The translations under genes and the position numbers were made by a program. This document shows, piece by piece, positions 7,384 to 14,622 of a DNA stretch of 15,504 nt (its first letter is position 1; every line of letters starts with the position of its first letter). The stretch spans positions 1 through 15,504 of the forward strand of contig DJBL01000175.1 of the NCBI GenBank assembly GCA_002435595.1, read 5' to 3'. The notes beneath the pieces are model-generated. The model did not search any database. It was not told the DNA's origin and saw only the letters and a list, made by a program, of their open reading frames with translations. The DNA is from Stenotrophomonas maltophilia (lineage in GTDB: Bacteria; Pseudomonadota; Gammaproteobacteria; Xanthomonadales; Xanthomonadaceae).

Positions 7384-10300
7384 TCAGCCGCACCATACGC
7401 GTGCGTTGCGGAACATCCGCAACCACGGCGAATCGCCCTGCCACTCACTCGGACGCCAGCTCAGATTGAGCGCACGCGGGGTGCGTTCGGGGTGCGGCAT
7501 CATGATGGTGACCCGGCCATCGGTGCTGGTCAGGCCGGTGATACCGTCCGGCGAACCGTTCGGATTGAGCGGGTACTGGGTGGCCACGTTGCCGTCGCCA
7601 TCCACGTAGCGCAGCGCCACGCGCGCGGCGGCCTGGTCCACGGCCGTGGCGAACACCGCCTGGCCTTCGCCATGCGCGACGGCCACCGGCAGGCGCGAGC
7701 CGGCCATGCCACGCAGCAGGATCGACGGCGACTCCACCACTTCCAGCAGGGCGCTGCGGGCCTCGAACTGCTCGCTGCGGTTGCGGCGGAACTGCGGCCA
7801 GTGCTCGGCACCGGGGATGATGTCCTTGAGCTGGCTCATCATCTGGCAGCCGTTGCACACGCCCAGGGCGAAGCTGTCCTCACGCGCGAAGAACGCGGCA
7901 AACGCATCGCGCAGCGCGCTGCGCTCCAGCACCGAGGTGGCCCAGCCGCGGCCAGCCCCGAGCACGTCACCGTAGCTGAAGCCACCGCAGGCGGCCAGGC
8001 CGGTGAAATCGGACAGCGCGACGCGGCCCTCGATCAGGTCGCTCATGTGCACATCGTACGCACTGAACCCGGCACGCTCGAAGATGTTGGCCATTTCAAT
8101 CTGGCCATTGACGCCCTGCTCGCGCAGCACCGCCACGCGCGGGCGCGCACCGGTGTTGATGAACGGCATCGCCACGTCTTCGTTGAGATCGAAGGTGAGC
8201 TTGGGCTTCAGGCCCGGCGCGTTGAAGTTGCGCGCGACCGCACGCTCCTGGTCGGCGTTGTCGGGGTTGTCGCGCAGCTTCTGCATGGCGTGGGTGACCG
8301 ACCACCAGGCATCGAACAGCGCTTCCCAGCGCCACTCCACCAGGCTTTCGCCCTGCAGCGAGACGCGCACCACCGGCGCGGTGGTCGGGCGTGCAATGCG
8401 CTGCGCGCACTCGGTCAGTGCATGACGTTCGACCAGATCGGCGAACGCGGCGCGGTCTTCCCGGGCGATCTGCACCACCGCGCCCAGCTCTTCATTGAAC
8501 AGGCTGCGGAACGGATCATCGCCCCAGGCATCCAGGGTGATGTCCAGGCCCAGGCGCGAGGCGAAGGCCATTTCGCACAGCGCGGCAAACGCACCGCCAT
8601 CGCTGCGGTCGTGGTAGGCCAGCAGCAGGCCGGTTTGGCGCGCATCGCGGATCAGCTCGAAGAACGCGCGCAGGCGCTGCGCATCGTCCAGGTCCGGCAC
8701 GGCACCGGCGAAGGCCGGCAGCGCGGAATGGTCGGCGTGCACCTGGGCCAGGATCGACCCGCCCAGGCGCTGCTTGCCGGCCCCCAGGCCGATCAGCCAC
8801 AACTCGCTGTCGGTATCGCGGTCCAGCAGCGGGGTGAGCTGGGCGTTGGCGTCGGCGACCGGCGCGAACGCCGAGATCACCAGCGAGACCGGCGACACCG
8901 ACTTGTGCGCCTGGCCGTCGGCCTGCCACTGTGCCTGCATGGACAGCGAGTCCTTGCCCACCGGGATGCTCAGGTCCAGCTGCGGGCACAGTTCCATGCC
9001 CACCGCGCGCACGGCGTCGTACAGCAATGCGTCTTCGCCCTCGTGGCCGGCCGCCGCCATCCAGTTGGCCGACAGCTTCACCGTCTCCAGTGCATCCACC
9101 GGGGCGGCGCACAGGTTGGTGATCGCCTCGCCCACGGCCATGCGTGCCGAGGCCGCCGCGTCCAGCAGTGCCAGCGGGGTGCGCTCGCCGATGGCCATCG
9201 CTTCACCGGCCACGGTGTCGAACCCGGCCAGGGTAATGGCCACGTCGGCCAGCGGCAGCTGCCACGGGCCGATCATCTGCTCGCGGGCGGTCAGGCCGCC
9301 CACGCTGCGATCGCCGATGGTGACGAGGAAGTTCTTGGATGCCACCGACGGATGCGCCAGCACGCGCAGGCCGGCCTCGTGCAGGTCCAGGCCGGCGGTC
9401 TTCAGCGCCGGCCAGCGCGGGGCGGCCGGGTGCGCGGTGTCGCGGTGCATCTTCGGCGCCTTGCCGAACAGCACGTCCATCGGCAGGTCGATCGGCGCAT
9501 CGGCGGGGATGTTGCCTTCGGTGGCGCCATAGGCCACCACCAGGCGTTCCTCGGCAGTGGCCACGCCCACGGCGGCGAACGGGCAGCGTTCGCGCGCGCA
9601 GATCGCGGCGAACTCGGCCAGCCGTGCCTGCGGCACGCCCAGCACGTAGCGTTCCTGCGATTCGTTGCACCACAACTGCATCGGCGACAACGACGGGTCA
9701 TCGGCGGGCACCTTGCCCAGGTCGATCACACCGCCCACGCCCGAGTCATGCAGCAGCTCGGGAATCGCGTTGGACAGGCCACCGGCACCGACGTCATGGA
9801 ACCAGCGGATCGGGTTGTCCAGGCCGAGCGCGACGCAGCGGTCGATCACTTCCTGGCAACGACGCTCCATTTCCGGGTTGTCGCGCTGCACGCTGGCGAA
9901 ATCGAGGTCCTCGGCGCTTTCACCGGAAGCCACCGAGCTGGCGGCACCGCCGCCGAGGCCGATCAGCATCGCCGGGCCGCCGAGCACGATCACCGCATCG
10001 CCGGGCTGCAGGCGCAGCTTTTCAACCTGGTTCTGGTCGATCGCGCCGAGGCCACCGGCCAGCATGATCGGCTTGTCGTAGGCGCGGGTCAGGCCCTGCC
10101 CTTCAGGCAGTTCGAAGCTGCGGAAGTAGCCGAGCAGATTCGGGCGGCCGAACTCGTTGTTGAACGCGGCGCCGCCGAGCGGACCGTCCAGCATGATGTC
10201 CAGCGCCGGGGCCATGCGCGGGTTGAGCGCGCGCGGCGCTTCCCACGGCTGCGGCAGGGTCGGGATGCGCAGGTGCGAGACCGAGAAACCGGTCAGGCCG

Positions 10301-11268
10301 GCCTTGGGCTTGCCGCCGCGGCCGGTCGCGCCCTCGTCGCGGATTTCACCACCGGCACCGGTGGAGGCGCCCGGGAACGGCGCGATCGCGGTGGGATGGT
10401 TGTGGGTTTCCACCTTGATGCAGAACGCCGACGCCAGCACCGGTTCGCTGCGGTACTGGCCACTGGCCGGATCCGGGCGGTAGCGCGCGGCCGGGAACCC
10501 GGCCACCACCGCGGCGTTGTCGCTGTAGGCGCTCAACGTGTGCTGCGGGGTCTGCTGGTGGGTGTTCTTGATCATCCGGAACAGCGAGTGCGCCTGGTCG
10601 GCACCGTCGATGGTCCAGCTGGCGTTGAAGATTTTGTGCCGGCAATGCTCGGAGTTGGCCTGCGCGAACATCATCAGTTCCACGTCCGACGGCGTGCGGC
10701 CCAGTTCGCCGAAGCGCTGGCGCAGGTAGTCGATCTCGTCCTGGGCCATGGCCAGGCCGAGGCGGCGGTTGGCGGCCTCCAGGTCGTCCAGCGCGATCCG
10801 CTCCAGCTCGCCGCGCGCCGGGGCGCTGAACAGCGCCTGCGCCTGGGCGGTCTCGGCCAGCACGGACTGGGTCATCGGGTCATGCAGCGCGCGGATCACC
10901 GCGTCCTGCGCGGCTGCATCGGCCGGCCAGCCGGCCAGATCGATGCGCAGGCCGCGTTCGACCCGGCGGATCGGCTGCCCGGCCCCGCGCACCAGTTCGG
11001 TGGCCTTGCTCGACCAGGGCGACAACGTGCCCAGACGCGGCACCACGAAGCGCGACACCGCCCCGTCCTCACGCCCGGCCAGTTCCGGCTGGGCTTCCAG
11101 GATCCGGCTCAGGATCGCCGGGTCCGGGGCCGCATCGCCCTCGGTCTGGATGAAGTAGACATGCCAGGCACCGGTGATGCGCAGATCGGCGGCCAGGGAC
11201 TGCAGGCGGGATTCAAGACGTTCGCGGCGGAACGGCGAAAGGGCGGATGCGCCCTCGAGGACCATCAT
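7384..11268 (-). CDS. purL: Phosphoribosylformylglycinamidine synthase, large single-chain form (FGAR amidotransferase)
   Basis: Cytoplasmic enzyme for the fourth step of de novo purine synthesis: it converts FGAR, glutamine and ATP to FGAM. From ATG 11268 the protein has 1294 residues, almost the 1295 of E. coli PurL, and begins MMVLEGASALSPFR like its homologues. Order: N-terminal PurS-like domain; linker with the H-x-H-P motif (ETHNHPTA, His289) followed by GGEIRDEGATGRG; two PurM-like synthetase halves (DVGAGGLSNA and later SDGGAFAALCEMAF); and a C-terminal class I glutamine amidotransferase. The amidotransferase triad is visible: Cys1138 in GVCNGCQ, and His1259 and Glu1261 in PHPER, one residue off the E. 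coli numbering. The frame continues upstream to ATG 11304 and GTG 11346, and no start has a clear Shine-Dalgarno sequence. I chose 11268 by family length. The gene is intact and ends in its own terminator. Confidence 0.97.
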   Translation of the reverse strand: MMVLEGASALSPFRRERLESRLQSLAADLRITGAWHVYFIQTEGDAAPDPAILSRILEAQPELAGREDGAVSRFVVPRLGTLSPWSSKATELVRGAGQPIRRVERGLRIDLAGWPADAAAQDAVIRALHDPMTQSVLAETAQAQALFSAPARGELERIALDDLEAANRRLGLAMAQDEIDYLRQRFGELGRTPSDVELMMFAQANSEHCRHKIFNASWTIDGADQAHSLFRMIKNTHQQTPQHTLSAYSDNAAVVAGFPAARYRPDPASGQYRSEPVLASAFCIKVETHNHPTAIAPFPGASTGAGGEIRDEGATGRGGKPKAGLTGFSVSHLRIPTLPQPWEAPRALNPRMAPALDIMLDGPLGGAAFNNEFGRPNLLGYFRSFELPEGQGLTRAYDKPIMLAGGLGAIDQNQVEKLRLQPGDAVIVLGGPAMLIGLGGGAASSVASGESAEDLDFASVQRDNPEMERRCQEVIDRCVALGLDNPIRWFHDVGAGGLSNAIPELLHDSGVGGVIDLGKVPADDPSLSPMQLWCNESQERYVLGVPQARLAEFAAICARERCPFAAVGVATAEERLVVAYGATEGNIPADAPIDLPMDVLFGKAPKMHRDTAHPAAPRWPALKTAGLDLHEAGLRVLAHPSVASKNFLVTIGDRSVGGLTAREQMIGPWQLPLADVAITLAGFDTVAGEAMAIGERTPLALLDAAASARMAVGEAITNLCAAPVDALETVKLSANWMAAAGHEGEDALLYDAVRAVGMELCPQLDLSIPVGKDSLSMQAQWQADGQAHKSVSPVSLVISAFAPVADANAQLTPLLDRDTDSELWLIGLGAGKQRLGGSILAQVHADHSALPAFAGAVPDLDDAQRLRAFFELIRDARQTGLLLAYHDRSDGGAFAALCEMAFASRLGLDITLDAWGDDPFRSLFNEELGAVVQIAREDRAAFADLVERHALTECAQRIARPTTAPVVRVSLQGESLVEWRWEALFDAWWSVTHAMQKLRDNPDNADQERAVARNFNAPGLKPKLTFDLNEDVAMPFINTGARPRVAVLREQGVNGQIEMANIFERAGFSAYDVHMSDLIEGRVALSDFTGLAACGGFSYGDVLGAGRGWATSVLERSALRDAFAAFFAREDSFALGVCNGCQMMSQLKDIIPGAEHWPQFRRNRSEQFEARSALLEVVESPSILLRGMAGSRLPVAVAHGEGQAVFATAVDQAAARVALRYVDGDGNVATQYPLNPNGSPDGITGLTSTDGRVTIMMPHPERTPRALNLSWRPSEWQGDSPWLRMFRNARVWCG

Positions 11269-11403
11269 GTCCGGGGAACCGTGGTTGGGAACGGGGCCCA
11301 CCATTGTACCGAAGTCGGCCGCCGGGGCTTGGCGGGCAGTCGGCACTGCCGCGTCGTCTTCACGGCCGAACCTTGCGCTGGCTCACGGATTGCCGGACGA
11401 ATG

Positions 11404-11421
11404 CATGACAACGTTGTCCTC
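11404..11421. promoter_or_regulatory. Putative NagR-type (LacI family) operator upstream of the chitinase gene
   Basis: The core GACAACGTTGTC at 11407-11418 is a perfect 12-bp palindrome with the central CG of LacI-family sites. The 18-mer around it, CATGACAACGTTGTCCTC, agrees at 15 of 18 positions with the NagR box as I recall it for Xanthomonadales and Shewanella (AATGACARCGYTGTCATT). NagR represses N-acetylglucosamine and chitin utilisation genes, which fits the gene downstream. It lies 137 bp before the chitinase start and 135 bp before the chosen purL start. The consensus is from memory; the palindrome is seen directly. Confidence 0.6.
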
Positions 11422-11547
11422 GCCTGCCCGACCTGTCTTCCGGCCAGGCCCTCGTCCGCCCCCACTGCTGTTGCCGGCCTCTCCCCGGCGCCCGGACCTG
11501 CTGCACGCGGACCGCCCCACCCGGCGGCCCGCGCCCATCACTAGATC

Positions 11548-11551
11548 GGAG
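11548..11551 (+). promoter_or_regulatory. Ribosome binding site of the chitinase gene
   Basis: GGAG followed by a 7-nt spacer and ATG 11559. This supports the first ATG over the later in-frame ATGs at codons 5 and 6. Confidence 0.8.
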
Positions 11552-11558
11552 TAAGACC

Positions 11559-13661
11559 ATGCCTGACCCGATGATGCGCAGTGCGGTGACATCGATATCC
11601 CTCGCCGCGGCCGGCCGCCGCAAACGCTGGCTGCTCGCCCTGGCCCTGGCCACGGCGGCCACCACCCCGAGCCTGGCGCTGGCGGCCAACTGTACCGGCG
11701 CGCCGGAATGGAACCCGGCGGTGATCTACCTTTCCGGCACCACCCTGCAGAAGGGAGGCGTGCTGTACCGGGCCAACCAGGACATCTGGAACGCCCCGCC
11801 CGACCACCCGGCCGGCGCGCCCTACTACACCAACCTGGGCGCCTGCGATGGCGGCGGCAGCAACCAGCCGCCCAGCGTCAGCCTGACCTCGCCCAGCGCC
11901 GGGGCCAGCTTCACCGCCGGCAGCAGCATCACCGTCAGTGCCACCGCCAGCGACAGCGACGGCACGGTCAGCAAGGTCGAGTTCTTCCGCGGTGGCACCT
12001 CGCTGGGCATCGACACCAGCGCGCCCTACAGCGTGAGCTGGGCCAACGCGAGCGCCGGCAGCCACACCTTCAAGGCCGTGGCCACCGACAACAACAACGC
12101 GGTGACCTCCTCTGCCACGGTCAGCGTGACCGTCACCGCCGCCAGCAACGACACCACGCCACCGAGCGTGCCCGGCGGCCTGGCCTCGCCGTCCAGGACC
12201 GCCACCACGGTCAACCTGGCCTGGAGCGCGGCCACCGACAACAGCGGCGGCAGCGGCGTGGCCGGCTATGACGTGTACCGCAACGGCAGCCTGGTCGGCT
12301 CGCCCAGCGCCACCCAGTACACCGACGGGGGCCTCACCGCCAGCACCGCCTACAGCTACACGGTGCGTGCGCGCGACAACGCCGGCAACGCATCGGCGCA
12401 GAGCGGGGCGATCAGCGTGACCACCGCTGCCGGCGGCGGCGGCGGTGCCAAGCGGGTGATCGGCTACTTCACCCAGTGGGGCATCTACGGGCGCAACTAT
12501 CGGGTCAGGAACATCGACACCAGCGGCTCGGCCGCGCGCCTGACCCACATCAACTACGCCTTCGGCAACGTGCGCAACAACCGCTGCGAAGTCGGCGTCA
12601 CCCAGGCCTCCGATCCCAACACCGGCGTGGGCGGCGATGCCTTCGCCGATTACACCAAGGCCTTCGGTGCCGGGGAGAGCGTCAGCGGCAGCGCCGACAC
12701 CTGGGACCAGCCGCTGCGCGGCAACTGGAACCAGCTCAAGCAGCTCAAGGCCAAGCATCCCAACGTGAAGGTGCTGATCTCGCTTGGCGGCTGGACCTGG
12801 TCGCGTGGCTTCTCCAGCGCGGCCCAGCCGGCCAACCGGCAGGCGTTCGTGGCCTCGTGCATCGATGCCTACATCAAGGGCAACCTGCCGGTCACCGATG
12901 GCGCCGGTGGCGTGGGTGCGGCGGCCGGCGTGTTCGACGGCATCGATATCGACTGGGAGTACCCGGTGGCCTGCGGCCTGAGCTGCGGCACCCCGGCCGA
13001 CAACGCCAACTACACCGCGTTGCTGGCCGAGTTCCGTCGTCAGCTGGACGCGGTGCGCCCGGGCCTGCTGTTGACCGTGGCGGTGGGTGCGGGCATCGAC
13101 AAGGTGCGGGTGACAGACCCGGCCGCCTACCACCCGTACCTGGACTTCATCAACGTGATGACCTACGACTTCCACGGTGCGTGGGATCCGCAGACCAACC
13201 ATCACTCGGCGCTGTTCGACTCCCCGGCCGATCCCTCCACCGGCGACCAGAAGCTCTACAACAGCAACGATGCGATGGAGGCCTTCCTGAGCCGGGGCGT
13301 GCCGGCATCCAAGTTGAACCTGGGCATCGGCTATTACGGGCGCGGCTGGACCGGCGTGGCCAGCGGCAACAACGGCCTGTACCGCAGCGCCAGCGGTGCG
13401 GCACCGGGAACCTACGAGGCCGGTATCGAGGACTGGAAGGTGCTCAAGAACCTGGCCTGGCCGGGGTACACCGACAGCGTGGCCAAGGCGACCTGGATCT
13501 CCAACGGCACCACCTTCTGGAGCTTTGACACCCCGGCGATGGTCACCGAGAAGATGGGCTACGTGAAGGCCCAGGGGCTGGGCGGTGCGTTCTTCTGGGA
13601 GTTCAGTGGCGATGATGCCCAGGGCACCCTGACCAAGGCGGTCAGCGACGGCCTGAAGTAG
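11559..13661 (+). CDS. chiA: Secreted GH18 chitinase with CBM5/12, Ig-like and FN3 domains
   Basis: Extracellular enzyme that hydrolyses beta-1,4-linked N-acetylglucosamine in chitin; 700 residues. Signal peptide 1-42: basic GRRKRW, hydrophobic LLALALA, cleavage after ALA. Residues 44-96 are a CBM5/12 chitin-binding module with WNPAVIYLSG, a LYRANQDIW-like core and bracketing Cys45 and Cys96. About 102-192 is a bacterial Ig-like (Big/PKD-like) domain and 198-288 an FN3 domain, followed by a five-glycine linker. From about 297 to the end is the GH18 barrel: SLGG (408-411), the catalytic D-x-x-D-x-D-x-E motif (DGIDIDWE, 460-467, acid/base Glu467), MTYDFHG (534-540), and Trp680 in GGAFFWE. Size and domain order match my memory of Stenotrophomonas ChiA; the symbol rests on that. 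Probably induced by GlcNAc through the NagR-like box upstream. It is monocistronic, with a strong terminator. Confidence 0.96.
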   Translation: MPDPMMRSAVTSISLAAAGRRKRWLLALALATAATTPSLALAANCTGAPEWNPAVIYLSGTTLQKGGVLYRANQDIWNAPPDHPAGAPYYTNLGACDGGGSNQPPSVSLTSPSAGASFTAGSSITVSATASDSDGTVSKVEFFRGGTSLGIDTSAPYSVSWANASAGSHTFKAVATDNNNAVTSSATVSVTVTAASNDTTPPSVPGGLASPSRTATTVNLAWSAATDNSGGSGVAGYDVYRNGSLVGSPSATQYTDGGLTASTAYSYTVRARDNAGNASAQSGAISVTTAAGGGGGAKRVIGYFTQWGIYGRNYRVRNIDTSGSAARLTHINYAFGNVRNNRCEVGVTQASDPNTGVGGDAFADYTKAFGAGESVSGSADTWDQPLRGNWNQLKQLKAKHPNVKVLISLGGWTWSRGFSSAAQPANRQAFVASCIDAYIKGNLPVTDGAGGVGAAAGVFDGIDIDWEYPVACGLSCGTPADNANYTALLAEFRRQLDAVRPGLLLTVAVGAGIDKVRVTDPAAYHPYLDFINVMTYDFHGAWDPQTNHHSALFDSPADPSTGDQKLYNSNDAMEAFLSRGVPASKLNLGIGYYGRGWTGVASGNNGLYRSASGAAPGTYEAGIEDWKVLKNLAWPGYTDSVAKATWISNGTTFWSFDTPAMVTEKMGYVKAQGLGGAFFWEFSGDDAQGTLTKAVSDGLK

Positions 13662-13703
13662 GCCGGTGAGCGGCAACCGGCCCTGCGCCGGCGCCGGTTG
13701 ACC

Positions 13704-13737
13704 ACGACGCCCCGGCCTGGCCGGGGCGTCGTTTTTT
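13704..13737 (+). terminator. Rho-independent terminator of the chitinase gene
   Basis: A 14-bp perfect inverted repeat, ACGACGCCCCGGCC and its reverse complement around a single T (so about 12 bp pair in practice), is followed by a T-run at 13732-13737 on the plus strand. It begins 43 bp after the chitinase stop and ends at the stop codon of the convergent dsbC. On the minus strand no T-run follows, so it may only stabilise the dsbC mRNA end. A second, weaker inverted repeat (AACCGG at 13675, CCGGTT at 13694) precedes it. Confidence 0.93.
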
Positions 13738-14525
13738 CAGCGGCTGCCGCCGGCGGTGGTGCGTTCCAGCGCGGCCTTCAGCTGTGCCGGCGGCAGGTAG
13801 CCGCCCAGCTGGGTGCCGTCGGCGGCGAAGATCGCCGGGGTACCGTTGACCCCGATCTGCTGGCCCAGCGTGTACTGCATGGCCACCGGGTTGGTGCAGT
13901 TCTTCGGCGCCACCGGCTTGCCGCTCTTGGCGGCGGTCAGCGCCTGCTTGCGGTCGGCCGCGCACCACACCGAAATCATGTCGGTGTAGTCCTGGCTGCC
14001 CAGGCCCATGCGCGGAAACGCGAGGTATTCCACGCTGATGCCGTTGCGGTTGAGCTCGGCGATGTCCTGGTGCAGCTTGCGGCAGTAGCCACATTCGATG
14101 TCGGTGAACACGCTCACCGTGTACTTGGCATTGGGCGCGGCGAACACGATCCGCTCGCCCTGCGGCACCTTGGCCAGCAGCTTCTGGCGGTAGGCCAGCA
14201 AGCCGGCGCTGCTCACCGGCGCCTTGTTCTGGATGTCATACGGCTGGGACTGCATCAGGTAGCGCCCGTCATCGGACACGTACAGCACCTGGCCGGAGAC
14301 CAGCACCTCGCGGAAGCCGGCGAACGGGGCGGCACCGATGAATTCCGGCTGGAACTTCGGGTCCAGCTTGAGCAGGGCGCTGCGCACGCGCTGTTCGGCG
14401 GCGCCATCGGACGCCGCGGCGGCCGGTGCCGCGGTCCCCTTGCCGGCGGCGGGGGCGGAGGGCTGCTGCGCACAGGCAGTCAGGCTGAGCGCGCCGAGAA
14501 GCGCGGCAAGGGCAACACGGAGCAT
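13737..14525 (-). CDS. dsbC: Thiol:disulfide interchange protein DsbC, predicted lipoprotein
   Basis: Periplasmic disulfide isomerase that reshuffles wrong disulfide bonds; the family is a V-shaped homodimer kept reduced by DsbD. It has 262 residues from ATG 14525. Residues 1-17 are a lipoprotein signal with lipobox LTAC, so Cys18 would be lipidated and the protein membrane-tethered, followed by an Ala/Gly-rich linker to about 42. An N-terminal dimerisation domain (FREVLVSGQVLYVSDDGRYL region) precedes the thioredoxin-like domain, with active site CGYC at 145-148, a likely structural pair Cys188/Cys210 (22 apart, as in E. coli DsbC) and cis-proline Thr229-Pro230. The frame stays open upstream into xerD, but the signal peptide fixes the start here; the Shine-Dalgarno sequence is weak. 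It follows xerD by 97 bp on the same strand, the same order as in E. coli, so co-transcription is possible. Confidence 0.95.
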   Translation of the reverse strand: MLRVALAALLGALSLTACAQQPSAPAAGKGTAAPAAAASDGAAEQRVRSALLKLDPKFQPEFIGAAPFAGFREVLVSGQVLYVSDDGRYLMQSQPYDIQNKAPVSSAGLLAYRQKLLAKVPQGERIVFAAPNAKYTVSVFTDIECGYCRKLHQDIAELNRNGISVEYLAFPRMGLGSQDYTDMISVWCAADRKQALTAAKSGKPVAPKNCTNPVAMQYTLGQQIGVNGTPAIFAADGTQLGGYLPPAQLKAALERTTAGGSR

Positions 14526-14622
14526 GGAGCGATCCGGGGCAACGAAGGTGGCCCTGATTCTCGCACAGCCGCCCCGGCCCGCAGCTGGACCGCAGCGGAA
14601 CAGTGACGTGCGGGGTACTCGG

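Larger units (their letters stand above)
11269..11558. other. Divergent intergenic region between purL and the chitinase gene
   Basis: A 290-bp gap that must carry the promoters of both purL (leftward) and the chitinase gene (rightward). It contains a NagR-like near-palindrome about midway and the chitinase ribosome binding site at its right end. I see no convincing -35/-10 pair on either strand. The left part could instead be an N-terminal extension of purL, because its frame is open to 11346. Confidence 0.65.

Noticed and set aside
11404..11421. A PurR operator controlling purL.
   Set aside because: It shares only the AACGTT core with the PurR site I recall. The outer bases match the NagR box much better, and the chitinase fits that regulon.
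7261..11544. Open plus-strand frame spanning the whole of purL.
   Set aside because: GC-rich antisense shadow. The minus strand encodes full-length PurL with all catalytic motifs, and the plus-strand frame would begin within the purL terminator region.
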